Source: Paraflavitalea devenefica
Lineage (GTDB): Bacteria; Bacteroidota; Bacteroidia; Chitinophagales; Chitinophagaceae
Reading direction: 5' to 3'
Assembly: GCF_011759375.1 (NCBI RefSeq)
Contig: NZ_JAARML010000004.1
Location: 434,001-498,000 of the forward strand
Length of the DNA: 64,000 nt
The notes under the pieces were generated by a model. That model was not told where the DNA came from. It did not search any database and worked only from the letters and a program-made list of their open reading frames with translations. Position numbers and translations under genes: made by a program. Positions 19,012-27,342 of this stretch are shown here, piece after piece. The stretch's first letter is position 1; the number at the start of each line of letters is the position of its first letter.

Positions 19012-20259
19012 ATGGATATCCAATCAATCAAAAACCGCTTTGGCATCATCGGCAACTCGCCTGCATTGAACTTTGCCCTGCAGGTGGCTGGCCAGGTAGC
19101 CAATACAGATCTTACCGTTTTAATTGCCGGTGAAAGCGGAGCCGGCAAAGAGGCCTTCTCGCAGATCATTCACGCTTTATCGAACCGCAAGCATAATCCC
19201 TTTATCGCCGTGAACTGCGGCGCCATTCCCGAAGGGACCATAGATTCTGAACTATTTGGTCACGAAAAAGGATCTTTCACCGGCGCAGTAGACTCCCGCA
19301 AAGGTTATTTTGAGACCGTTAATGGCGGCACCATTTTCCTGGATGAGATCGGCGAAATGCCCCTCGGCACGCAGGCACGCCTGCTGCGGGTACTGGAAAC
19401 CGGTGAGTTCATCCGCGTAGGCTCGTCCAAAGTACAAAAAACAGATGTGCGGGTAATAGCCGCTACCAATAAAGACCTGCTGGAATTCACCCAGAATGGT
19501 AGGTTCCGGGAAGATCTCTATTACCGGTTAAGCACCGTACCCATCAGGGTACCCTCCCTGCGCGATCGCAAGGAAGATATTCCCCTCCTGTTCAGAAGGT
19601 TTGCAGTAGACTTTGCAGAGAAATACAAGGCAACACCAATCCAACTGGATGAGGAGGCGAAAGAAGTGTTAATTAACTATGGCTGGCCGGGTAATATTCG
19701 CGAATTGAAGAATATTGCAGAACAGATGTCTGTACTGGTCAGTGATAAACAGGTAACAGCACAGGAGCTAAGACGCTTTTTACCGGATAGGGATCTGTCC
19801 AATCGCTTACCTGTATTGGCGCATCCGGGGAACAGTGGTGTTAACGGTCATGAATTTGCCAATGAACGGGAGATCCTGTACAAGCTCTTCTTCGATATGA
19901 AGAAAGATGTGACAGAGCTGAAGAAGATGTTTGTGGAGATCTTACAAAATCCCGGTATGGCGGCAGCCCAGAACCAGGCGTTGATCAATGAACTCAAGAA
20001 CAGTAAGGAGATCATGGCGCCCGCTATCATGCCCCAGCCGGCAGCAGGCAGTGCACAACCGGTCATGCTGCACCATGATGATGCCATCCACCACCATGAG
20101 GAAGTGGAAGATTCACTGAACATCATGGACATGGAGAAAGACCTGATCATGAAAGCCCTGAAAAAACACAAGGGAAAACGGAAAGATGCAGCTACCGACC
20201 TTGGTATTAGCGAAAGGACCTTATACCGTAAGCTTAAAGAATATGATATTAAAGAGTAA
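19012..20259 (+). CDS. Sigma-54-interacting transcriptional activator without receiver domain
   Basis: 415 residues from ATG 19012; a GTG at 19006 would add two residues. The AAA+ domain starts almost at the N-terminus: Walker A GESGAGKE at 40-47, the sigma-54 contact loop GSFTGA at 87-92, and Walker B IFLDEIGEMP near 110. A Fis-type helix-turn-helix ends the protein (KHKGKRKDAATDLGISERTL). There is no receiver or sensor domain, so activity must be set by another protein or by level. A histidine-rich linker (HHDDAIHHHEE) lies between the domains. Its last codons overlap the lptE start, linking it to the lptE-secG run, an arrangement common in Bacteroidota. Target promoters unknown. Confidence 0.93.
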   Translation: MDIQSIKNRFGIIGNSPALNFALQVAGQVANTDLTVLIAGESGAGKEAFSQIIHALSNRKHNPFIAVNCGAIPEGTIDSELFGHEKGSFTGAVDSRKGYFETVNGGTIFLDEIGEMPLGTQARLLRVLETGEFIRVGSSKVQKTDVRVIAATNKDLLEFTQNGRFREDLYYRLSTVPIRVPSLRDRKEDIPLLFRRFAVDFAEKYKATPIQLDEEAKEVLINYGWPGNIRELKNIAEQMSVLVSDKQVTAQELRRFLPDRDLSNRLPVLAHPGNSGVNGHEFANEREILYKLFFDMKKDVTELKKMFVEILQNPGMAAAQNQALINELKNSKEIMAPAIMPQPAAGSAQPVMLHHDDAIHHHEEVEDSLNIMDMEKDLIMKALKKHKGKRKDAATDLGISERTLYRKLKEYDIKE

Positions 20260-20806
20260 AAGAATACATGCGGCAATCGGCAATCGGCAATCGGCAATCA
20301 GTAAATTCCTGATTAGCGGTTGCCTGTTGTTTATTGTATTGCTGTTCGGTGGTTGCTATTCATTCAAAGATGTGAGCATTCCCCCGGAGGTGAAGACCTT
20401 CCGCGTAAACTATATTGAAAACAAAGCCCGTTACGTAAACCCGCAGCTAAGTCCGCAAATAACCGACAAGCTGCGCCAGAAGATCGTGAACCAGACAAGG
20501 CTTTCGCCCGTACAAACAGATAACGCCCATTACGAGATCGGCGGTAAGATCACCGAATACAACGTCTCCACCTCCGGTATTTCGGGACAGCAGGCCTCCA
20601 TCAGCCGGTTGACTGTTGCCATAGAAGTGGAATTAAAAAATAACCTGAATCCCGAGGACCCGAAGACGAATTTTAAAGCCAGTGTTTCCCGTAATTTCGA
20701 CTTTGATGCTAACTTAGCGCTGGCTCAGGCCGAACCGCAGTTGAATGAAAGCATCATCAAGAACATGGTTGATGAAGTGTTCAACCGCATTTTTTCAAAC
20801 TGGTAA
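20243..20806 (+). CDS. lptE: LptE-like LPS-assembly lipoprotein
   Basis: 187 residues if started at ATG 20243 (MILKSKRIHAAIGNRQ), overlapping the previous gene by 17 bp. A lipoprotein signal follows, with lipobox LFGGC and acylated cysteine near residue 38. The mature part (YSFKDVSIPPEVKTFRVNYIENKARYVNP...) matches the Bacteroidota LptE family, which plugs the LptD barrel and helps place LPS in the outer leaflet. The region between start and signal is encoded by four exact copies of the heptamer CGGCAAT, so the start is uncertain and any change in copy number would shift the frame there. Confidence 0.85.
   Translation: MILKSKRIHAAIGNRQSAISKFLISGCLLFIVLLFGGCYSFKDVSIPPEVKTFRVNYIENKARYVNPQLSPQITDKLRQKIVNQTRLSPVQTDNAHYEIGGKITEYNVSTSGISGQQASISRLTVAIEVELKNNLNPEDPKTNFKASVSRNFDFDANLALAQAEPQLNESIIKNMVDEVFNRIFSNW
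20271..20298 (+). repeat. Exact 7-bp tandem repeat (CGGCAAT) x4
   Basis: Four uninterrupted copies of CGGCAAT lie in the N-terminal coding part of lptE. The unit is not a multiple of three. A partial, altered fifth copy (CAGTAAA) follows. The repeat is a possible slippage site, and resembles the heptanucleotide repeats known from cyanobacteria. Confidence 0.9.
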
Positions 20807-20814
20807 TCTGTTTC

Positions 20815-21804
20815 ATGCAACAACACATCCACACGATTGTAAAATACTTTTTCCAGAAAGATACCCTCCGGGAAGTGCCTGAACAGGTGCTGCAGCAGTT
20901 TACAGAAGAACATCCTTATTCGGCTGTTGGCCACTGGCTGCTGGCCAAAAAAATCCATGATACAGAGCCGGAGCGGGCAACCGCACAATCGGCCGGAGCA
21001 GTACCCTGGTTCCACAATCCTCTCTGGTTACACTGGACCTTGCAGGACCATGAACCCGTAGCAGAAACGGTGAGCATACCGGCAGCAGCCAACACTGCGC
21101 CACCGGTAACTGTATGGGAGCGGCCCCAGGTATCGCAGGAACCAGCACCGGCGCCTGCACAGGAACCTGAAGCAATAACTATTACAGCAACACCAGAAGC
21201 CGTTGCCGTCGAACCTGTTACAACAACACCGGCGATTGACGATACCGACTTTACCGAAACAGAAATATTGATCCCCGGCGTATCAGAACCGGTAAGCCTG
21301 ATAGAAGAACCACCGGCTCCGCCACCCCCTGCTGTCGAAACAGCGCTGCCGGCAGCAGCCGAAGCATCCCCTGTCCCGGAAGCAGCATTACCAGGCTCCT
21401 TTAAACCGGTGATCAGTGAAAGTGAGGAACCCGTATTTGAACCTTACCACACGATCGACTACTTTGCATCCCAGGGTATTAAGCTGAGGCAGGAAGACCT
21501 GAAAGATAAACTGGGCATGCAATTGAAGAGCTTCACCGAATGGCTGCGCAGCATGAAACGGGTAGCACCGGTAATAGTAGAAACCCCGGTAGCCAATACA
21601 TTTGACGAAACCCAGCAATCCATACAGGAAATTGCCGGGCATTCCGTGGAAGGCAAAGAGGTCGTTACAGAAGCCATGGCAGAGGTATGGGTAAAGCAGG
21701 GCAGCAAGGAAAAAGCCATTGCTATTTACGAGAAATTAAGTTTGCTCAATCCCGCCAAAAGACCTTATTTTGCAACTCGAATTGACCAAATAAAAGCTTT
21801 GTGA
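20815..21804 (+). CDS. Hypothetical protein with Pro/Ala-rich middle and TPR-like C-terminus
   Basis: 329 residues. The N-terminal 80 residues are helical (HTIVKYFFQKDTLREVPEQV). Residues about 90-200 are low-complexity Pro, Ala and Glu (EPAPAPAQEPEA). The C-terminus (VWVKQGSKEKAIAIYEKLSLLNP) looks like one tetratricopeptide repeat. There is no signal peptide or membrane segment. It starts 8 bp after lptE and ends 1 bp before secG, so it is part of the same operon; a link to envelope biogenesis is only inferred from that context. Confidence 0.75.
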   Translation: MQQHIHTIVKYFFQKDTLREVPEQVLQQFTEEHPYSAVGHWLLAKKIHDTEPERATAQSAGAVPWFHNPLWLHWTLQDHEPVAETVSIPAAANTAPPVTVWERPQVSQEPAPAPAQEPEAITITATPEAVAVEPVTTTPAIDDTDFTETEILIPGVSEPVSLIEEPPAPPPPAVETALPAAAEASPVPEAALPGSFKPVISESEEPVFEPYHTIDYFASQGIKLRQEDLKDKLGMQLKSFTEWLRSMKRVAPVIVETPVANTFDETQQSIQEIAGHSVEGKEVVTEAMAEVWVKQGSKEKAIAIYEKLSLLNPAKRPYFATRIDQIKAL

Positions 21805-21805
21805 T

Positions 21806-22135
21806 ATGATTTTGTTCCTGATACTGATCATTATAGCGAGTGTAGCGATGGGCTTGTTCATCCTCATCCAAAACCCCAAAGGTGGTGGCCTGGCTGGTAA
21901 TATCGCCGGTTTCAACACCCAGTTCATGGGTGTGAAACAAACAACCGATGTACTGGAAAAAGGTACCTGGATCATGGCGGTAGCCATTGCCCTGCTGAGC
22001 TTGTGTTCTGCCTTCTTTATCTCCGGCGGTTCTTCCGACGTAAAAGATTCAAACGTACGGCCCAACACACAACAACAGGCGCCCGCTGCCAACCCACCCG
22101 CACCCGGTGGCACAACCGTACCGCTGAATAAGTAA
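21806..22135 (+). CDS. secG: Preprotein translocase subunit SecG
   Basis: 109 residues. Two membrane helices (about 1-20 and 52-74) enclose the conserved loop NPKGGGLAGN. This is the SecG pattern; SecG assists SecYEG-dependent export. The proline-rich C-terminal tail (PAANPPAPGG) is longer than in Proteobacteria but usual for Bacteroidota. An intrinsic terminator follows at 22159. Confidence 0.95.
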   Translation: MILFLILIIIASVAMGLFILIQNPKGGGLAGNIAGFNTQFMGVKQTTDVLEKGTWIMAVAIALLSLCSAFFISGGSSDVKDSNVRPNTQQQAPAANPPAPGGTTVPLNK

Positions 22136-22158
22136 GCCGATACCAATCCAACATATTC

Positions 22159-22187
22159 AAACCCTGTCAATAACGGCAGGGTTTTTT
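22159..22187 (+). terminator. Intrinsic terminator after secG
   Basis: The inverted repeat AAACCCTG / CAGGGTTT with a 10-nt loop is followed by a T-run. It ends the lptE-secG operon. Confidence 0.85.
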
Positions 22188-22222
22188 CTTGTCGCCTGCT
22201 CCGGATCACGCGAAGCAAAAGC

Positions 22223-22257
22223 TTCTATATTCTGTATTCTGAATTCTGGATTCTTTC
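22223..22257 (+). repeat. Degenerate 7-bp repeat TTCTNNA x5
   Basis: Five consecutive 7-bp units (TTCTATA, TTCTGTA, TTCTGAA, TTCTGGA, TTCTTTC) lie between the secG terminator and mltG. They are one of several period-7 tracts in the window. Confidence 0.75.
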
Positions 22258-22286
22258 CCTATTTTACAGCGTCAATCTTAATACCT

Positions 22287-23345
22287 ATGTGGAAGAAATT
22301 GATCCTTATACTTTTGGTCATCCTTTTGGCAGGCGCTGCTTTTACCGGCTGGAGATTCTTTATGTCCAACACCGCTTTTAGTGAAAAAAGCAAATACCTC
22401 TACATCCGTACCGGCCATGCTACCTATGATGAAGTATACCAAACCATCAAAGACAGCCAGTTCGTCAAAAACCCCGGTTCCTTTGATTTCCTGGCCCACC
22501 GGATGGACCTGCCGGAAAAGATCAGGGCCGGCCGTTATGAGATCCAAAAAGGCATGAGCCTGTCCGATATCATACGTATGCTGCGCAATGGCCGGCAGTC
22601 GCCGGTTAACCTCGTCATCACCAAGCTGCGCACCAAAGAAAGCCTGGCAGGGCTTATTGGCCGGAAATTCGAGTGCGACTCCGCCTCCGTAATGGCCTAT
22701 ATCAGCGATACGGATACCCTCAACGCCTATGGGTTTGATACCAATACCATCATGGCAACGGTATATCCCAACACCTATACCTACTTCTGGAATACCACCC
22801 CTTCTGCCATTTTCAGAAAACTGTTTGCAGCATACAAAACCGTATGGACACCCGAGCGCGTACAGCAGGCAACAGCGTTGGGCTTAACCCCGGTAAAAGC
22901 CTATACCCTCGCCTCTATCATTGAAGAAGAGACCCAGAATAACAGCGAAAAAGACACCATGGCAAGCGTTTACCTCAACCGTTATAACGCAGGTATGCCC
23001 TTGCAGGCCGACCCTACCGTAAAATTTGCGCTGCGCGACTTTAGCCTTAAACGCATTTATGAAAAACACCTGACGGTAGAATCGCCCTACAATACCTACC
23101 GCCATAAAGGGTTGCCCCCCGGCCCCATCTGCACCCCTTCGCTCACTACGCTGGATAAAGTATTACAATCACCGAAAACCAAATATTTGTATTTTGTTGT
23201 AAGTCCTGACCTTAGCCGGCATATTTTCACGGAGAAATATGAAGACCACATGATATATGCCCGGGAATTCCACAAATCGATGGATGAAAGGACAAGCAAA
23301 CAGAAAAAAGCAAAAGAAGATACAGGAGAAGAACTGAAGAAGTAA
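22287..23345 (+). CDS. mltG: Endolytic murein transglycosylase MltG
   Basis: 352 residues with one N-terminal membrane helix (LILILLVILLAGAAFTGW). A LysM-like segment is followed by the YceG catalytic domain, with LASIIEEETQNNSEKDTMASVYLNR (split here as the catalytic Glu motif IIEEETQ and the partner VYLNR), LQADPTVKFAL, and SPYNTYRHKGLPPGPICTP near the end. MltG cuts nascent glycan strands at the inner membrane and sets their length. The C-terminal tail is lysine-rich (TSKQKKAKEDTGEELKK). It probably has its own promoter downstream of the period-7 tract. Confidence 0.94.
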   Translation: MWKKLILILLVILLAGAAFTGWRFFMSNTAFSEKSKYLYIRTGHATYDEVYQTIKDSQFVKNPGSFDFLAHRMDLPEKIRAGRYEIQKGMSLSDIIRMLRNGRQSPVNLVITKLRTKESLAGLIGRKFECDSASVMAYISDTDTLNAYGFDTNTIMATVYPNTYTYFWNTTPSAIFRKLFAAYKTVWTPERVQQATALGLTPVKAYTLASIIEEETQNNSEKDTMASVYLNRYNAGMPLQADPTVKFALRDFSLKRIYEKHLTVESPYNTYRHKGLPPGPICTPSLTTLDKVLQSPKTKYLYFVVSPDLSRHIFTEKYEDHMIYAREFHKSMDERTSKQKKAKEDTGEELKK

Positions 23346-23400
23346 GAAGTCGGAAAACACTGAAGCAGCAAGCCCAAAAGTAATGTGTACAGACAGCATC

Positions 23401-23428
23401 TTCAGACTTCAGACCTCAGGCTTCATAT
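23401..23428 (+). repeat. Degenerate 7-bp repeat TTCAGAC x4
   Basis: Units TTCAGAC, TTCAGAC, CTCAGGC and TTCATAT lie between mltG and yihY, ending 7 bp before the yihY ATG. A tract of the same family lies at 26636-26677, and one in inverse orientation at 26538-26572. Confidence 0.75.
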
Positions 23429-23435
23429 TAAAACA

Positions 23436-24398
23436 ATGATCAAGCTGGAACGCATACTACTGAATTTGCCGCCCGTCCGTTTTGTAACGGAGAGAAGTAA
23501 ACACATCGTATTACCCGGCTTTGATAGGGTGCCCTTGTATGATGTAGGCGCTTTCTTTATCCAGCAGGTCAACAAGGTAGGATTAACAGAGCGGGCATCG
23601 GCCGTATCCTACAACTTTATCATGGCCATTCCGCCCATGTGCCTGTTCCTGTTTACGCTCATTCCACAGTTGCCCTTCATTCGCCAACGTTCCATCCGCT
23701 GGCAGCTCAGGAACCTCATTACAGAAATGATCCCCGCTCCCGAATACAATGCCAGCATCATAGAATTTGTAGACAGCTTTTGGGCAAGCAGCCGGATAGG
23801 GCTTATTTCTGTTGGTTTCGTCATGCTTATCTTCTTCGCTTCCAATGGTATGATGGGACTGATGCGTTCTTTCAACAAAAACTACATTGGCTTTCAGCGA
23901 AGGACAGGCATTCAAACCCGCTGGACGGCCATTAAGCTCACCCTGCTCATGATGGGACTTATTTTTGCCTGTCTGCTGCTGCTTTCTCTGCAAGGGCAGG
24001 TATTACGCTGGCTGGGTATTAAAAGCGATTTTGTAAAAACAGTGATCCGTATACTACGTTGGATATTCTTAATTGCGTTAATCTTTTACGCATACGGTTT
24101 TATTTATAAATATGCCCCTGCCATCAAAAAACGCTGGAGAATCATATCCCCCGGCTCCATCCTCGCCACCTTCCTGAGCATCCTTTCTACCATAGGTTTC
24201 TCCTGGTTTGTAAGCATGTTTGGCAAATACAATGCACTCTATGGCTCAATTGGCACCATCATTGTGCTCATGATCGTGATATACATCAATTCACTGGTGC
24301 TACTGATCGGCTATGAACTCAATGTAAGTATCCATTCCCTCAAAGCCCTTGCTGACGAAAGGGTCAAACACGAGACAGGCGGTGAACTGGTGAAGTGA
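23436..24398 (+). CDS. YihY/BrkB family inner-membrane protein
   Basis: 320 residues from ATG 23436 (MIKLERILLNLPPVRF); the open frame runs further upstream only through the 7-bp repeat tract. The protein has six likely membrane helices, the conserved LTERASAVSYNFIMAIPP motif near residue 50, and the family's closing part (SWFVSMFGKYNALYGSIGTI followed by a NSLVLLIGYELN motif). The family was once called ribonuclease BN in error; its real role is unknown, possibly transport or envelope integrity. Confidence 0.9.
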   Translation: MIKLERILLNLPPVRFVTERSKHIVLPGFDRVPLYDVGAFFIQQVNKVGLTERASAVSYNFIMAIPPMCLFLFTLIPQLPFIRQRSIRWQLRNLITEMIPAPEYNASIIEFVDSFWASSRIGLISVGFVMLIFFASNGMMGLMRSFNKNYIGFQRRTGIQTRWTAIKLTLLMMGLIFACLLLLSLQGQVLRWLGIKSDFVKTVIRILRWIFLIALIFYAYGFIYKYAPAIKKRWRIISPGSILATFLSILSTIGFSWFVSMFGKYNALYGSIGTIIVLMIVIYINSLVLLIGYELNVSIHSLKALADERVKHETGGELVK

Positions 24399-24434
24399 TT
24401 TTTCGTTAACTTGTAAGTACTAAAACACTTTCAC

Positions 24435-25043
24435 ATGAAAAAGCTCGTAACCTGCCTGGTATTGCCGGTAGTCGCTTTACTGGCATTCACTGTCAACAAT
24501 GATCCATTACCCATTGGTGCTGCACTGCCCAAGGCCGACAATAAACTCAAAGACATCACCGGAAAAGAACTCACACTCAAAAGCGCCATGAAAGAAAATG
24601 GCTTGCTCGTCATGTTCAGTTGCAACACCTGCCCCGTGGTGATCAACAACCAATCACGTACCAATGAAATATGCAAATATGCCCAGGATAAAAATGTAGG
24701 TGTGGTATTGCTGAATTCCAACGAGGCTAACCGAAGCAGTTCAGAATCTTTACAGGCCATGAAAGAATATGGCGATGGTCAGGGTTTTAAATGGTATTAT
24801 GCAGAAGACAAGAACAATGAACTGGCCGATGCTTTTGGCGCCACCCGTACACCGGAATGCTTCCTGTTCGACAAAGCAGGTAAACTGGTCTATCATGGCG
24901 CCATAGACGATAATCCCAATAATGCAGACGCTGTAAGCCGTAAACACCTGCAGGAGGCCATCAATGAAGCGAGTACCGGCAAGGATGTGACAGTAAAGCA
25001 ATCCCGCTCTGTAGGATGCAGCATTAAAAGACTAAAATCATAA
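24435..25043 (+). CDS. Secreted thioredoxin-family protein (redoxin-like)
   Basis: 202 residues with an N-terminal signal sequence (MKKLVTCLVLPVVALLAF). The thioredoxin fold is visible: CNTC active-site motif in LLVMFSCNTCPVVINNQ, GVVLLNSNE, and the cis-proline region FGATRTPECFLFDKAGKLVYHG. The C-terminal SRSVGCSIKR tail is typical of this redoxin group. It likely works in the periplasm as a thiol reductase or peroxidase. It starts 36 bp after yihY and is followed by a strong terminator. Confidence 0.85.
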   Translation: MKKLVTCLVLPVVALLAFTVNNDPLPIGAALPKADNKLKDITGKELTLKSAMKENGLLVMFSCNTCPVVINNQSRTNEICKYAQDKNVGVVLLNSNEANRSSSESLQAMKEYGDGQGFKWYYAEDKNNELADAFGATRTPECFLFDKAGKLVYHGAIDDNPNNADAVSRKHLQEAINEASTGKDVTVKQSRSVGCSIKRLKS

Positions 25044-25064
25044 GCACCCCGTTTTTAAAATCTT

Positions 25065-25099
25065 AAAGGGTGGGCATCTTAATCAGGCCCCACCCTTTT
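25065..25099. terminator. Bidirectional terminator between convergent genes
   Basis: AAAGGGTGGG and CCCACCCTTTT form a 10-bp stem with A- and T-rich flanks, between two genes facing each other. Confidence 0.85.
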
Positions 25100-25102
25100 C
25101 TA

Positions 25103-25873
25103 TTAAAAAGGTGAATCTGTACCGCCTTTGCATTGGTAATGCAGGGTATCCAGGCTGCCATAATAAAAACCGGCAAACTGGCCACCCTGGTCACTCAATC
25201 CCATGCTGGTGGGCAACCCGTTGTCATTCCACGCGGTAGCATAAGCATTATTCAGGCTATAATTCCTGTCGATAAACATCCATATCCTGTTGGTACGATG
25301 CACGCTCACTTTATTGTCATAGGTAACACCCGGAATAACGAGGTTGCCTTTGGCATCATAAGAATAATACGTATCCAGCGGAAAACCCGGACTGCTGAAC
25401 CAATCCTGTGAAGTATGTATAATACGGCCATAGTGGTCATATTCATAAGTAATCACCGCCCCATCCAGGTACCAGTCAGGTTCATCATCAACCACGATTC
25501 CGAAAAAATAAGTGGTATCGCGTACCACGCGGCCTTTATCGTATACATACCGGTGCCAGAATTCAAAGCCACCACCACTGTACATACCAATATAATCCGT
25601 AAGGCGGCGTTTATTATCATACCGGAAAATACCATCCGGATGCCCGGTTCCGGGCTGGGTTTGTATCACACTTACAGGATCGCCATATTTATTATAGTTA
25701 ATTGTAACACCGACGGGAGTAGAAGAAAAGGAATAGGTCATGTTGGTAACCTGACATTTATCTAAGGTAGCGAGAGGATCATCGTCCAACACATCCTCCA
25801 GTTTATTACAGCCCGCAAAAGCAATCATGATGCTGCCGGCGCAAAGCAGATAGTAAGGGTAGACTTTTTTCAT
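25103..25873 (-). CDS. Lipoprotein with YD-repeat-like segments
   Basis: 256 residues. The lipoprotein signal has cysteine 22 in AFAGCNK. The mature part carries short Rhs/YD-like phrases: IFRYDNKRRLTDYIG, TYEYDHYGRIIHTSQ, YYSYDAKGNLVIPG. Such repeats occur in Bacteroidota surface lipoproteins of unknown function (DUF4595-like). It stands alone on the minus strand between a terminator and a 211-bp gap. Confidence 0.75.
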   Translation of the reverse strand: MKKVYPYYLLCAGSIMIAFAGCNKLEDVLDDDPLATLDKCQVTNMTYSFSSTPVGVTINYNKYGDPVSVIQTQPGTGHPDGIFRYDNKRRLTDYIGMYSGGGFEFWHRYVYDKGRVVRDTTYFFGIVVDDEPDWYLDGAVITYEYDHYGRIIHTSQDWFSSPGFPLDTYYSYDAKGNLVIPGVTYDNKVSVHRTNRIWMFIDRNYSLNNAYATAWNDNGLPTSMGLSDQGGQFAGFYYGSLDTLHYQCKGGTDSPF

Positions 25874-26084
25874 ACAGTAAGTAAGTTTAAGGATTAACGA
25901 ATCAAATGTCAGGCCACGGGTAGTAGCGGCGTTTTATTGGGTATGGTGGAAACAGGATAGTGGAAATCGGGTAACAGAAGTACCGTATACGGTGTGATTA
26001 AATTAATAGGGTAAAGCTACTATAGTTCCCGGAAAGCGACAATCCCACTTTCGTGGTATAACAAACCACCAATACTTACACTAC

Positions 26085-26582
26085 TTAGCGGCTGGCGGCT
26101 TTGGGTTCGGCCAGCATGGTTTTAATTTCCGGTTCTACCTGGCGGTCAGTTAAAGCGCGGTCGAAGAACCGGCGGTAACCGGTTTTATGATTCACAAATA
26201 AAGTGGCGGGAATACCACCTTCCCACCGGGCATTTATTTTGGGACAGAAATAATCGGCATTCGTTTCATCCAGCCAATAGAAGGTGGCGCTGAAGTTCTT
26301 CTTTTTAATGAAAGTATCAATACCTTTTGGGTAATCCCGCGGAAAGTCCAGGCTCACCAGTACCAGTTCTACTTTCTGGTTGGCAAACTTAGCCACCCCT
26401 TCCTGTAGCCAGGGGATCTCCTCCACGCAAGGGGCGCACCAGGTAGCCCAGAAACTGACCACCAGCGGATGATCGCTGTTCTGTATATGGGCTTCCAGGT
26501 CGGTGATCTTGATCTTCTTTACCTGTGCGAAAAGCAGGGAAGTCAGAAGTAGGAAGTATGAAGTCAGAATAGTACGTTTCAT
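26085..26582 (-). CDS. TlpA-like thiol-disulfide oxidoreductase
   Basis: 165 residues. The signal peptide (MKRTILTSYFLLLTSLLFAQ) is encoded by a degenerate 7-bp repeat. The thioredoxin active site is in SFWATWCAPCVEEIPWL (C-A-P-C near residue 51), and the cis-proline motif is GGIPATLFV. Periplasmic TlpA/ResA proteins of this kind reduce disulfides, for example in cytochrome c maturation. No cytochrome gene is adjacent, so the client is unknown. Confidence 0.9.
   Translation of the reverse strand: MKRTILTSYFLLLTSLLFAQVKKIKITDLEAHIQNSDHPLVVSFWATWCAPCVEEIPWLQEGVAKFANQKVELVLVSLDFPRDYPKGIDTFIKKKNFSATFYWLDETNADYFCPKINARWEGGIPATLFVNHKTGYRRFFDRALTDRQVEPEIKTMLAEPKAASR
26538..26572 (+). repeat. 7-bp-periodic tract encoding a signal peptide
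   Basis: Units GGAAGTC, AGAAGTA, GGAAGTA, TGAAGTC and AGAATAG lie in the start of the TlpA-like gene; on the minus strand they encode LTSYFLLLTSL. The unit resembles the reverse complement of the heptamers at 23401 and 26636. Confidence 0.7.
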
Positions 26583-26635
26583 GGTTAATGCTTGATCATA
26601 GTTTTGAACCGGGTAGTTTTAGCAGTTCCAGTATT

Positions 26636-26677
26636 CGGACGGCAGATGTCAGACTTTAGACCTCAGACTTCAAACCT
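26636..26677 (+). repeat. 7-bp-periodic tract over the trmH stop codon
   Basis: Six units (CGGACGG, CAGATGT, CAGACTT, TAGACCT, CAGACTT, CAAACCT). The TGA stop of trmH at 26670-26672 lies inside the tract. Confidence 0.75.
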
Positions 26678-27269
26678 CCTTCTCCTCCCCATAAAATCCC
26701 CACTCATTCAATAACGCACCCAACAGGGGTTCCTGTATCTTCCGCTGCTCATAATGTCCTGCATTCTTTTTCTGCCGGTAAGCTTCATACAGCGTCACGG
26801 CGCAGGCCACGGAGATATTCAGCGATTGGATAATGCCCTGCTGGGGAATAATGAAATTCCCGTCGGCCATGGCCCTGATCTCGTCACTGACACCCGAATG
26901 CTCATTGCCAAAAACAAGGGCTACAGAGCCGGTAAAATCAATGCTATACAAATCTACAGCATCACTGCTGAGGTGGGTCGTTAAAATACGGGAATAGGCC
27001 GACCGCAGCCTGGTAAAGCATTCCTGTGCATCCGTGTATTGATGTATCGTGAGCCATTTGGCGGCGCTGCTGCTGCTTTTAGCCCCCCATTTCTTATGGC
27101 GGGCTATCCGGGTATTCAGCACATAGATCTCCTGTATACCAATAGCGTCGCAGGTACGCATCACCGCGGATATATTATGGGGGTCAAATACATTTTCCAG
27201 GACAATCGTAAGGTCATTTTGCCGTTTATTTAGCACTGACAACAACTTTTCCCGTCTTTCTGGCGTCAT
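26670..27269 (-). CDS. trmH: TrmH/SpoU-family RNA 2'-O-methyltransferase
   Basis: 199 residues from ATG 27269 (MTPERREKLLSVLNKRQ); a longer frame reaches back to 27368 but runs across the divergent promoter. SPOUT motifs are present: ENVFDPHNISAVMRTCDA (motif 1), LVFGNEHSGVSDEI (motif 2), and IPQQGIIQSLNISVACAV (motif 3). The N-terminal MTPERREKLL and the length fit tRNA (guanosine-18-2'-O)-methyltransferase TrmH better than rRNA RlmB. It is divergent from the AsmA gene. Confidence 0.88.
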   Translation of the reverse strand: MTPERREKLLSVLNKRQNDLTIVLENVFDPHNISAVMRTCDAIGIQEIYVLNTRIARHKKWGAKSSSSAAKWLTIHQYTDAQECFTRLRSAYSRILTTHLSSDAVDLYSIDFTGSVALVFGNEHSGVSDEIRAMADGNFIIPQQGIIQSLNISVACAVTLYEAYRQKKNAGHYEQRKIQEPLLGALLNEWGFYGEEKEV

Positions 27270-27280
27270 ATTTGTAAAAT

Positions 27281-27312
27281 ATTGAAAGCTAAAGTACAAT
27301 AAACTATTTTTG
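27281..27312 (+). promoter_or_regulatory. Predicted promoter of the AsmA gene
   Basis: A perfect -7 box TATTTTTG at 27305-27312 lies 20 bp after ATTG (27281-27284), which is close to the -33 TTTG. It is 30 bp before the ATG at 27343. Confidence 0.65.
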
Positions 27313-27342
27313 CAACCTCTAACCACAGCAAACCAATTACCT

